Assembly (NCBI GenBank): GCA_010645155.1
Contig: CM021321.1
Coordinates: 1,109,986 to 1,173,985, forward strand
Direction of reading: 5' to 3'
Source of the DNA: Tigriopus japonicus
Taxonomy: Eukaryota > Arthropoda > Copepoda > Harpacticoida > Harpacticidae
DNA length: 64,000 nucleotides
Below, one piece after another: positions 26,501 to 36,915 of the stretch. Each line of letters starts with the position of its first letter. Position 1 is the first letter of the stretch. A model generated the notes under the pieces. The model made no database searches and was not told the DNA's origin. It worked only from the letters and a program-made list of their open reading frames with translations. The position numbers and the translations under genes were made by a program.

Positions 26501-28120
26501 GGAAGACGACCATAAGGAGGCGGAGGAGAAGAAGAGGAAGAAGAAGATGAGAGAAAAGAAATATAGGGAGGATCACCTCTACAGACGGAAAAGATCCCCT
26601 TTTTGGTGAAGTGGGTGGGTGGGTGGCTCTGTATTTCTGTCCAGAGTTCGGAAACATGCATTACCACGCTTTGGAAAAGACATTCATCATGATGATGGTT
26701 TTGCATTGGGGGAATCTTTGAGTGGGGAGGAGGCCTCTAGGCATCAAACGACTGATATGCAAGCCTAGCCTAGGCTGATTTATTGCCTTCAAAGACGATA
26801 TTTGTGTCCCGATCTCGCTGGGCAGGATTGACAGTTCCTGCCGTCTTTGGATGGTCAAGGGGTCCTAGCCAGAGATTGCGCATTGAACGAGAGAAAGCCC
26901 TTTATCAAGCTCCCTCTGGCGAGCATGAAATTTGAGATCCAGGATTTGATTCGGCGTGTAGGCATAGCTCTGTTCAGTCCCTTTTCAAAACATGCTACTT
27001 TTCAACGTAAATGTGTGAGTGTGTCTGATAAACACAACTAGAGAAGCCAAAGAAACCCGCTTAGCATTAGATCATTTGATATTCAAAAAGGAAGTATCAT
27101 TACGGTTCAACCATGGCTTTACTAGTCATGAATTTAAGACGGCAGAGAAGGATCAAAAGATCAATGGGTTGAAGTGGTTTCAAGTTTTACAACTCATTTG
27201 CAACCTAGACTTATGGTCGCGACCATTGTTCTTCAAACATTTCATACGCCGCCGAATCATTAAAATCCGAGCAATAAACGATTGGAAAAGGGGAAAAATC
27301 TGACTGAAGGTCGACTTTGACGTTTTGAAGTGCTTCATAAAAACTCCTTGAATCATCAGTTCTTGGCAAGCACAACTTTAATAATAAAAAATAGTTTGCA
27401 AAGGCATGACCCTCTCAATGACTCACTTCGATGATTTTAGTAGTACTCCATGCAAGCACACATTTACATGCATGCATACACGATTTACCCTATTTTGATA
27501 AGATAAGCGTTTCACTACCCTCTATCATTTTTTGATTGAGTTTCAAGGGAGAAGAAACAACAAACGTGGAATTTGCCGGCCGGCTTACCAAGGGGTTTGC
27601 AGAATTACATCGCCGAAGCTTCGTTACGATTCATTTATGTGCACTGATTGAAAAACAAACATTGATATTATCATGGAAATCTAAAAAGGCCGATTTCGCT
27701 AAGGTCGGTCTGGTCGAAAATTGACTTCAAAGTTCGACCATTCAAGTGGACCTGAGTCTGATTCGATCTAAATCTACCTCCCACTTGTCATCTAGCAATA
27801 TACTTGAAGCATTTCTTTTTGCTCAGCTTGTTCCTTGGACATGAGCTCGATTCATAAATGGATCAAAGGCAATGAAAGTTGACTAATGACCCATCCTCAT
27901 TCAAACAAAATTAATGTTCAAGTCCAGCAGTTTAGCTTAACTGCTGGAGATTGAGAAGGTTCACTAATCGATTACAGGTTTCAAACTCGTGATTAAATTG
28001 CACAAAAATGTTCCCAGTTCTTACCGTGGCTAGATCTGTGTTCCAAACGTCCAATAGCTCATGGTCCCCCATGTCATAGAAAGGTTTGTCGTCCATCATC
28101 ATTGGAGCGAGACTGTCCAT
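13848..28120 (-). CDS. CrebA: CrebA / CREB3-like bZIP transcription factor, copy 1 (complete)
   Basis: CrebA-type factors activate secretory-pathway genes. There are seven minus-strand exons: 28120-28025, 17041-16636, 16238-15784, 15712-15592, 14933-14671, 14591-14448 and 14048-13848, totalling 1686 bases (561 residues plus stop). Every junction keeps frame. The N-terminus carries the acidic-aromatic motif ELLDVW. Exon 2 has NDRLLTD and [14 protein letters not shown]; exon 3 begins at DMETEC and holds an Asp run (about 264-279). Exon 5 ends TPLISSQP. Exons 6-7 encode the CREB3 adjacent region ([12 protein letters not shown]), a basic region ([18 protein letters not shown], with N494-x7-R502) and a zipper with Leu 512, 519, 533, 540 and 547 and Tyr 526. 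These last exons match fly CrebA nearly residue for residue, as I recall it. The protein stops 14 residues after Leu547, so it has no membrane anchor, unlike mammalian CREB3L proteins. SUMO-type sites IKRE and IKAE are present. Intron 1 is about 11 kb. Confidence 0.95.
15890..15970 (-). repeat. GAT/GAC trinucleotide repeat coding for an Asp run in CrebA-1
   Basis: A mixed GAC/GAT (plus-strand GTC/ATC) triplet tract inside exon 3 encodes about fifteen acidic residues, nearly all Asp. It is in frame with the gene and varies at the third base, so it is partly interrupted and less prone to slippage than a pure repeat. It may strengthen an acidic activation region, which is inference. Confidence 0.85.
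19149..19156. promoter_or_regulatory. Perfect CRE palindrome TGACGTCA (CrebA-1 intron 1)
   Basis: The eight-base full cAMP-response element is read directly. CREB, ATF and CREB3-like bZIP factors bind this or the related TGACGTGG. Function here is inferred only from its position inside a CrebA gene. Confidence 0.4.
20810..21073. mobile_element. Tc1/mariner-like non-autonomous element
   Basis: A 264-base segment is flanked by TA on both sides (20808-20809 and 21074-21075), the target duplication of the Tc1/mariner group. Its ends are imperfect inverted repeats: CACTGTGGCCCACTAAAATT at the left against CAGTGCGGTCCATAAGTATT read inward from the right. I count 18 matches in the first 26 positions. 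It is too short for a transposase, so it is a MITE or a decayed internal-deletion copy. Confidence 0.75.
22762..23140. mobile_element. hAT-like MITE with 8-bp target duplication
   Basis: A 379-base element starts TAGTGATGGACCGAAAG and ends with the inverse of TAGTGATGAACCGAAAG (17 of the first 19 bases match). Perfect 8-base direct repeats GTTTCAGT flank it at 22754-22761 and 23141-23148. An 8-base duplication with TAGTGATG-type ends is typical of the hAT superfamily. Inside is a short tandem array of a 12-base unit, GGCCGAAATTTT, near 22786-22832, and further CCGAAA-type motifs. No transposase is present. Confidence 0.88.
22786..22832. repeat. Tandem 12-bp repeat inside the hAT-like MITE
   Basis: The unit GGCCGAAATTTT occurs about three times head to tail next to the left terminus, then decays into TTTAGG/TTTCGG variants. 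Subterminal repeats of this sort serve as transposase-binding sites in some hAT elements; that role is inference here. Confidence 0.75.
23672..23679. promoter_or_regulatory. Perfect CRE palindrome TGACGTCA (CrebA-1 intron 1)
   Basis: A second full cAMP-response element in the same intron, read directly. Regulatory function is inferred from context only. Confidence 0.4.
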
Positions 28121-30849
28121 GATGATGCGATGCTGTTCACACTCACTTTAGTTCAAAGTACACTCACGCACACCAATCCAGATCAATGGTTGATGGACTT
28201 CAAGAAATCCTCTCTTCAATGGTCCAAGTCACACTTGTTGAACATTGAAGTTACAATCTGTACGTTTATTTCCCGTCTTCGGGCTATCACAGTTTCGCCT
28301 TCTCCTTCGTACCCGAACCCGAAAAGCGAAAGAATTTCCCTCTGTTTTATTTTTGCACCACTAGCGGGAATCTCGTCTCCTCGCTCACCATTACCCTTGA
28401 CTGGATGGAGTCAATTCACCCACTTCCACCAGCTCGGGGATGTTTTCCCAGATGTTCGAATGGCAAGGAACTGTGGTAGGGTTCAATGTTGTTATTGATG
28501 TGGTTGCTGTTGCTGTTGTTGTTGATGATGATGTTGTTGAATGCCGACTTGTTGGAGCTGTTTTGTTTTTAGAAGCAAGGGGGAGGATTCACGAACGAGG
28601 GTGAAGCAACAAGTTTCTCGGTGAGCGAGCAACAACCCTTGCCTTTTGGATGGAAAGTGACATGAGCTTCCAACGATCCCCAACCACCACTGAGAGTCTT
28701 TAACCTCGTTGTCACATGCGTATTTAGGGCAGGATGAGTCCGTTGGCTTGCCTCAGATTGTTCCTCGGCCTCAGAGAGAATTCTCGACAAATGCAAATTG
28801 GACAGAGTGTTTTCTTAGTCCAGGCACGTCAAACGGACTTGTGTGCGGTGCCGAATCAAAACTTCGACTGAAGTGCTGTTATTGAGGGGAAAATGTCACA
28901 CACAACTGTACACTCCGGTGTGCATTAAAGAATAGATCCCACTTGCTACATGTTCTTACTCCCGCACTCACGAGCTAGTTGGCTTTGGACCCACTGACTG
29001 GCTTGTCCATCCATGCCTTGCCGATTGTGGAGGACTCCAAGCACAAACCTGCACCAACTTATGGACGTCCGTGCGTGCGACGAGTGTACATCACCGCATA
29101 CACATAGTCAGGAAGAGTCGGAAGGAGCCTCTACAAAACGACGTCGCCTAGAACGAGAGGGGGTGCCACTACATCTGTGGGGTAGGGTGCTATGCACACC
29201 GAGCGACAGGGTCTCGAGACCGGCAATTTCGTGTTGGGGTTGTTTAGCGCTTCAAAGAAGATGTTCTCTGATGATTTTAGCCATGTTCGCCGTTCAGGAT
29301 TAAGTTTTCTGTTGTGGAACAAGCCCGATTAAGGGATAACACATGGATGGTGATTGAAGGGGGAGGATTGTTTGCAGTGACAAACAACCAATTATAGCGA
29401 AGGTCTAACCCGTGACTTTTGAATGGTGCGGAATGTGGTATCACATTTTAGACTGTTTCATTTGTGAAGAGAGCAGAACGCGCGCTTTTTAAGAATATCA
29501 AGTGGCTTAAACGTTGCTAGAGACACTATCGTCCGTCTGAGAGAGTGGTCTTCACAGTAATAGCAGGTTGCCTGGCCTTTGGCGACCCAACTAATCACCC
29601 AAAACGATCTCAAGGCCGTTTGAGCCTTTCAAGCCATTCGTAAATCGATATTGAAACCCCGCATATCCTGAAACGGCACTCGGTGATCCTTTCGTCGTCT
29701 TTTTCAACGAACGAGTCGTTGCTTTCTAATTTCAGAGGCACAAGTGTCCTTATCCGAGACATAAAACGATTGGAACACCTGCTTAGTACTCAACTTCACT
29801 GTACATTGTAGGCTTCTTCGGAGAAATGCCTACTGGTTCGAGGCCCTTGGGCACTTAAGAATGACTTTTTTAACAACATGTACACACACCAATTGCCGAG
29901 GCGGGCAAAATTCCTTGACTTCACTACGTCATGAGTTCTGGCATATCACCGAATGAATCCACTTCTTTAGAAGTGGAATCTTTAAGAAGTAGGAGAAAGC
30001 AATCAGTGAAAATGAGTACGAAAAAAATCCACTGATAAAACCAAAATTGGTTATGATTGGGCGAAATGCTTACAATTCCCGCCGTGAAGTAAAGAAATGC
30101 TAGCGGCAATGTCCTCAAAATGAACAACGAGTAGAATTTTGAACTGCATTAGTACCGTCAAACTAAGGTCTTTCATTTTTAGCATTATTTTGGCAAAGGA
30201 ATTTGCTCGATTTTACTTAAGGAAGATAGGATAAGCCTGCATACAAATATATGCTAAATAAAAGTCTGTGTTGAGCTTTAATTTATTATTGGTTGTTTTA
30301 TCTTTGGGACCTTGGGAGGACGTACCATTCAGGCTTGTCCTTGAGGTCCTCCCAACAGCTTGACACCTCTTCCCTCTTGACAGTGTTCCTGTCCACGTTT
30401 TGGGACTTGGAGATTTCTGAGACACTATGAAAGTTCTATCCCAAGAGAACCTGAGATATTGTGCCTTTTGGCCTCCTTGTTGGTCACGATACAAGTTACA
30501 GACAAAACGTTTCCACAAATAGTGAGTGTGCAAGAACAAGTATAGTATTATTCAATATTGAAATGAAATCTTAATGTACAAATGGAGCCAGCTTTATGAT
30601 TTGCAAATTCAAATTTTTTCAAAGACTTTCTTAACGCACGATGGAATACATTAGTCTCTTTTGTTGATTTGTACCATGAAGCACTGGAATCATGGAGTGG
30701 GAGGCTAGCAGTAGAAACGAGTCAATAACGCTCTTCTGCAAATGAGACCTTTCTTTTGTCGAGTACACTACGTACTTCAATTTTCAGCTCAATCGAACGT
30801 CGGAGTCAAAAGTTCTGCTCTCTCAAAGCTCAGTGCAAATCCTACCGAG

Positions 30850-30910
30850 AATGAATGAAGTAGCCCTTTTGTGGTAATCGTTTTACCACAAAAGGGCGAG
30901 TTCATTCATT
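30850..30910. repeat. Hairpin with 28-base arms and a 5-base loop
   Basis: The left arm 30850-30877 and right arm 30883-30910 are inverse complements. The inner 14 pairs (CCCTTTTGTGGTAA against TTACCACAAAAGGG) are perfect and only a couple of mismatches lie in the outer part. The loop is TCGTT. It lies inside the TIR element and is probably part of it. Confidence 0.85.
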
Positions 30911-30998
30911 TTATGCTCTCGTCAGTACAAAAGTTTGAGAAGGCATAACTTTTCGTTCCGGCATTTGATTGGGCTGAAATTTGAAATATGTGTTCAGG

Positions 30999-31370
30999 CA
31001 TGGTATGCCAGAACAAAGCCTATTTCGTTTAACTAGAACTGTACTACCATCTTTATGAATGCACTAGTACATTCATAGAGCCTAATTCAACAACTGAAAA
31101 CAGTTTCGAAGACGTGATGTGATGATCAAATGTGTATTTTTTACGATCCTCATAAATGAGCTCAACTTATTCTAAAAAAGGTGCCATAACATAAAATGCT
31201 TCTTAAACAGGCGATCTGTTCAAATATCTCGGTTGAACAAGTGCTTTAGTTGTACTCCTACACCTTGATAGGCATTAAAGATTTCTATACCAAAATCAAG
31301 CGTCATTTGCAGAGGACTGATCGATGGAATTTTTTCCCTTCATTCAAGGCTCAGACCCTGTGTTAAGATT
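30999..31370 (+). repeat. 372-bp dispersed repeat, copy A
   Basis: This unit starts CATGGTATGCCAGAAC and ends CTGTGTTAAGATT. It recurs in the same orientation and at the same length at 33661-34032 with, by my count, eight substitutions and no gaps (about 98% identity). This copy is bounded by an 18-base direct repeat AATTTGAAATATGTGTTC at 30978-30995 and 31373-31390, as if inserted with a target duplication into the TIR element. No poly-A tail or tRNA-like head is visible, so the class is unknown. Confidence 0.88.
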
Positions 31371-33660
31371 ATAATTTGAAATATGTGTTCTTCTCAATGC
31401 AAGCCAGGTCTCATTTGTAGAAGAACGCAACTAGTTTGTTTCTACTGGAAATTATAATTCTCATTTCTAGCCTCCCACTCCATGATTTCCGTGCTTCTTG
31501 TTTGTACGTAGGAGGCAGTTGATATTTTCCTCATTTTTGTTGCTCTTTTTCTGTCCATGTCCGTTTTATTAAACAATCTAAGAAGGTAAAAAAAACTTTG
31601 TCAATAATTTATCACATATTAACAACTTAAACAACACATAGACCTGTTTTTGAACTTCTCAATATGAACTGGGCACGGCAGAATATTTTTTTTGTGTCGT
31701 AATTCTTAAAATTGCACATATTTCCTAAAAATATGTCTAATTTGCTATTATTTTCTAATTTGTAGGTTGCGCTTGAACGACTCATTAACATAGATTTCTG
31801 TAGATGCGAGATACTTTCTTTTTTAGAGGACAATTTTCATAGATAACTGACCACAGGTTCCTCGAATATAACTGAAAGTTACGACGATTATTTCCCTGAG
31901 TATGTCCAAATACAGTGCTGGTAAAACGTGGAACGATGCTTAAGTCTTGATTTCTCCAAGTATGAAGTCGAATGATTCGCAAAAATGGCCAAATTTAGAA
32001 AGTCAACAACGTTTCAGATTGAAATAGTAAGTAATGTAGTAATTTAATGAACTTGATACTTTGCTTTAAGTCAATCTAGGTTGTACTATGAAAAACAACT
32101 TTTCTCAGTAGAACAGATTGCGAATAAGCGGTCGGGGTCAACTTCGAAATTGGCCTTAAAACGATAAGGGGACTAGCCCAACATGTCGTATCTATAAATA
32201 TCTGTGCTTATTAATGCCACAACCCTGGTTGGGTTTACCACTGTTGCGAACTTTGGTCCAAATTAGCAAAAACCAAATTATCATCTCCATTGAAACCTAC
32301 ATGGTAACAAAATTGTAGAATGGTCAAATCAAAAAAGGCTTCCGTTAGAACAAGTTTGGACTTTCCTCCAATCTACTTAATGCTCTATCCGTAGAATGGA
32401 GCTCAACATCCTCCATTGGGTGCTGGTGTTGTGTCCGTAGTACTTTCATTCATCATTTCAATATTTGCCTTAATATTCTTTTCTTTAATCTAAATGCCTT
32501 GATCTGTATTTTTTACAGCGGTTTTAATTTATAAGCGCTTTTTTCTTTAAAAGGTCCGTTTTAAGCTATGGAATGATATAAAGTTTGAACTCTGAAAACT
32601 AACGAGCAAAGACTGGATTATAACTATAGGAGCATAACATTTACTTTTTGTGTAAAACGGAACTTTTCAATTTGTTCCTTCCTACAGTGTGCATGTTGAA
32701 GAACATTGGAGCTCATTATCAATTTTCAACTTTTTATCCAAAATCTATATAATATAAATTGATTCTAGTTGTCACAAAGCAATCACTTCCAAAAAAAAGT
32801 AACTTCTATTTGTAAGAGCGAGAAAGGCTAAGCAAAAATCTGCATTTTTGGCGGAAAGCAGAGAAAACATATCCACAAAACCTTTAAATATTTTGCTTTA
32901 GTTTAGGCAAAGGAATCTGAAAACATCTTAGTCTAAACCAAGTATGGCTCAAGCCAGGATTACTTTCAAAATACACACTGGGTCCGATTAGTACAATGAA
33001 AATTAAACGGAACAATATATTTGTTGCAAAAACCTCACATTTTACTACAATGATATGTTCATTGTGTATTTTTGAAATTCGTCCTGAAGTACAGTGATCC
33101 CTGTCTAAACTTGAGGTACTCTCGATATTTTTCACGAAAAAGTATATCCGAAAAAAGGTTTCAGGCAATTTCCTCGTGACAACTTTCAATGTTGTGTGAC
33201 ATTTAAGTCCGGTATGGACATTAACAGAGTTAATAATACTTCTTTGGATCTCAAAGTATTCTAATCTTGTGTATGCATCTGGCGTACCGACTTTAATTAC
33301 TTGCCAGCAATGACAATGGACCCTAAATTGTGAATATAGCAAGGATTGATGGGGCATACCTTCAGATTTCATAAGAACGATAGAGAAAACGTCCAAAACC
33401 TGCCGACACCAAAATACAGTATCATGCGTTCATAAAAGACCACAAACATATCGAATCTAAACCTCGACGCAAAATCCTTGGCTAAATCGAAGTGGATAAA
33501 CCGTCATTCATCTTTGCCTTTAATTACCAAAAGCAATATTGTTATACAAACACAGGCAATAAATTGTGAGGTGATTTGGACGTGAATTGAGGTTCCTTGA
33601 TGATGTTTCCATTTAGTCAGGCATAAAACCATTCAAAACATATTTTGTACAACATAAAAT

Positions 33661-34032
33661 CATGGTATGCCAGAACAAAGCCTATTTCGTTTAACTAGAA
33701 CTGTACTACCATCTTTATGAATGCACTAGTACATTCATAGAGCCTAATTCAACAACTGAAAACAGTTTCGAAGACGAGATTTGATGATCAAATGTGTATT
33801 TTTTACGATCCTCATAAATGAGCTCAACTTATTCTAAAAAAGGTGCCATAACATAAAATGCTTCTTAAACAGGCGATCTGTTCGAATCTCTTGGTTGAAC
33901 AAGTGCTTTAGTTGTACTCCTACACTTTGATAGGCATTAAAGATTTCTATACCAAAATCAAGCGTCATTTGCAGAGGATTGATCGATGGAATTTTTTCCC
34001 TTCATTCAAGGCTCAGACCCTGTGCTAAGATT
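33661..34032 (+). repeat. 372-bp dispersed repeat, copy B
   Basis: A direct copy of the unit at 30999-31370, ungapped and about 98% identical. Unlike copy A, it has no inverted-repeat termini around it and I see no matching direct repeats in its flanks. The low divergence means that the copying was recent relative to the degraded transposons nearby. Confidence 0.88.
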
Positions 34033-36306
34033 GCTTGCTTACTTGCTAGCCATCTTGAACGTACACGATGAATAGATTCACTTCAGACTAAATCAGATGA
34101 GACTGACATGTCAGAGAGAAAAGTGCGAGCAGGGTTGAGAGGAAAACACTTACGGAAAATATTTAGATTTTTTAAGGCCAATCAAATGAAATTCAAATTT
34201 AGCAAGTCGCGAACCCGTCAAATATTATTGAAATTTGTACTTTGAATATAGTCCAATTTCAAAAAAGTAGAAATTAGAAAAACAGAAAAGAGGTCCCAAT
34301 GTGGTGACAAAAACGATAATTCTGTAATATGTGAAATCACATAAAACAATCTGTGACAAACAAACAATTCAGGAGTACCGGTAATGCTCTGGATGAAACA
34401 GCTTTGCGCTATCCCAAGTACAACTCGATCATACTTTGAACAAGTGACAAATTTCTGTTCCAACCCTGTATATACTAGAAGAGAATGAAAAGGAGCCCGG
34501 GTTTGTACAATCCAATGAGACATTCGGCCTTGAACGAACCATGACCCTTATGACAGTGCAAACTTGTCAAGAAACCTGAAATGTTGTTTCAGATGGATAC
34601 AACAAAGGAAGCCAGTTACATTTGTTGCTACACTGCTCCTGTTTACCTGGGATTGTAAAAGGTACGTAGGATGCAAATTCGATTCTCCTTGATGATAATC
34701 CTCCAGATTAGAAGATTTTCGAAATTTGTTTGCGCTCTGAATTGGAATGTTACCAACTATTCTCCTTTGCACTCTCTATAACATGGAGCACACCATATCA
34801 CAGCTGTTAAAGAGCTAATTGTATTGCAACGAGCTAGCTCGATCACAAGTCTCCTTTCGGAACACAGCAAGCAACGAGGATGAATAACAGCTCAATCCCG
34901 GGTGCCGATACTTTCAAAAATCGTTTTGCAATCTCGATCTTATTGTGTACCTTTTTCCAGGCCACAAGCAGTGTGGGTTACCAAGTCATCCTGGCCTTCC
35001 ACTCAGTGACTCTTTGGCCGCGTTGAAATGTCGTTCTTGATTCGTCTAGACCTTGGGTTTGGCAATGGTCGAGCACCATGGCGGATCTCGAGGCCCAAGA
35101 GTTGCAGAGTCATCCTTGAGACTGGGCTGGCTGATCAGTGACCGCCCAGTGAAAGCATGGCGAGGCTTGCTTCGATCGTCCGGTCACTACTCTGTCATGT
35201 ACCGTGATCTCGATTGACGCAAAGTACTTTCTATCCATGAGAAGCGATCTTTCATGTACCTTGTGTGCTGAAGAAAAGGACTTGGAATGAACAGGGGAAC
35301 TTTTCTGCCAGCTTTGTACATATGATAAACAACTTGAGAAAACTAATGTCTTCGAGATTTCATAAATAATAAAAGAGCCATTTTAGGCTTAATTCTTAAG
35401 ATGTCCTCACTAACTAGATTTACCATTTAAAGCTGAGACCGCAAATCTAAAAGGTGGAAAGATGAAAAAATGGAACCAAAAACCAAAAATCTCGACCCCT
35501 TTTGAGTGTTTTCATCATTTTATTCGCAATTTTTTGCCTTTTTTTGTAATTTTACTCTTTTTGTTACAATGCCTAACTTAGACGTTAAAGATTTCTTCTC
35601 TTGAACCCCTCCCTGTAAAGATAACTATCATATAGGATTACCTCCCACTTCCATATTACAGTACATGGGAAATGAAAAAAAAAGCCTTTTCGAGCAAACT
35701 GTTGAAGTTTGCCAAAATGGTTTCCGTGATTGAGTTGAAGAATAAAATCGAGTAATTTTGATTGAAGTATATTTCACAACGTGAATTACCCAATTACAGA
35801 ATCAATCGAGTCCAAGTCGAGATCATTTTTCCTGTGAAAGTGTACTTCATAAGTTATTCTCGATTGTATCTGGCCTATTCAAAAAGCTACAGGTGGTTCT
35901 CCAACACTGAGAATAAGCAACTGAGCTCTGCTTGACGTAAAAAAAACTGCTCTTGCTAATTGTTTCAAAACACCCTTCGGAAATGGTAAGAACTTCCTCA
36001 AGAACTGTACTGCAGTCTTCAAAGACGGTTTTAATGTTAAGACACAGTGAGTGATACTAGGTACATTCATCATTAGTTCATCACAAAGAACAACCATCAT
36101 CGGGATTCCGGCCACATGATCGTTTTCAAGAAATTCATAGCTTGGGAGACAATCGAAGGAAAGAAACAACAAGGACAACTCCCGATTGTGTGAGGATGAA
36201 AGGTGAGGTTTGTGTCCGGAAAAGAGTCAGCCAAAACAAAGACGTGTTAAATGTCACATCAACGTGAATCCAGACTGACAACCGGAGAAGCAGTAAACTC
36301 ATTAAC

Positions 36307-36915
36307 ATGGCTATTCACTTCGTCGATGGCTGGTTGATTGCACTTTATGGTTGGTTTTGTTTCGACACCTTGCTCATTTGCGAGGTTCGGCAACGAATCA
36401 ACAGCTACAGAGATCTTTTCCTCAGTGACTATGCAAGGTATGGGCCAAAAGCCCACCTAATAGATAGACGCTGTGATTCTTTGATTGGATTGTGTTTTGT
36501 CATGCGTGTAGTATGGATCTATTTATGGGAAAATATTCATGAAAAACAGAATCAAAGGGAAGTGGCACTCTTGAATCCACCCTCGAAAGGAAAAACATTC
36601 ATTGCGAGCGGAGATGTGGTTTTCGAATGGCCAAATTTGTGGATATCGCTTTGGACTCTTCTCCGTTCTCCCAAGCCATTTTACGACCCACCTGAAGCTC
36701 TCACGCAGCTTGGTGAACGAAGAACCAACGAACGGTCGTCGGCAATCTTAGTAAAGCTTCAATGGTCTCATCGGAGGGTGGCTGTTGCGAATGAACTGCA
36801 CGAAGTTCGAGATCGACAACTGTCGGAGTTTTTTTTCGGGGTTGAAAAGAGCATGTTCATTACTTTACATCCCATTGCAACGGCTTCAGCCAAAGCGCTT
36901 TCAATCAGAGAGTAA
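36307..36915 (+). CDS. Unrecognised 202-codon open reading frame
   Basis: An uninterrupted ATG-to-TAA frame of 202 codons lies between the two CrebA-like genes, and it is long for non-coding sequence of this composition. The product has two hydrophobic stretches, about residues 8-27 and 58-75. The rest is charged, with ILVKLQWSHRRVAVANELHE near the C-terminus. I recognise no domain or homolog. It could be an unspliced orphan gene, a transposon remnant or a chance open frame; an overlapping minus-strand frame (36959-36768) is also open. I infer no function. Confidence 0.25.
   Translation: MAIHFVDGWLIALYGWFCFDTLLICEVRQRINSYRDLFLSDYARYGPKAHLIDRRCDSLIGLCFVMRVVWIYLWENIHEKQNQREVALLNPPSKGKTFIASGDVVFEWPNLWISLWTLLRSPKPFYDPPEALTQLGERRTNERSSAILVKLQWSHRRVAVANELHEVRDRQLSEFFFGVEKSMFITLHPIATASAKALSIRE

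Larger units (their letters stand above)
17042..28024 (-). other. Intron 1 of CrebA-1 (about 11 kb)
   Basis: The intron joins exon 1 (phase 0 donor GTAAGA) to exon 2 (acceptor TATTTTCAG). No nested gene can be supported; the open frames within are short and carry no domains. It holds two transposon remnants (20810-21073 and 22762-23140), CTT/GAA microsatellites near 20194-20215, 24097-24150, 25299-25313 and 26499-26552, a CCAACCAAC/GCATGCAT-type run near 25021-25070, and two perfect CRE palindromes at 19149-19156 and 23672-23679. Confidence 0.75.
30675..31500. mobile_element. TIR element with internal hairpin, interrupted by a 372-bp insertion
   Basis: The ends are inverted repeats: the left end CATGAAGCACTGG followed by ATCATGGAGTGGGAGGCTAG, and its inverse, with few changes, at the right end. 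Weaker inverted similarity (TGCAAATGAGACC) continues to about 95 bases inward, with a short insertion in the right arm. TTTGTAC flanks both sides (30668-30674 and 31501-31507), which looks like a 7-base target duplication. The middle has a hairpin at 30850-30910 and a nested insertion at about 30996-31372. No coding capacity is seen. The superfamily is uncertain. Confidence 0.75.

Noticed and set aside
28061..28498. 145-codon plus-strand frame over the CrebA-1 start
   Set aside because: It overlaps exon 1 and the 5' region in antisense and shows no domain.
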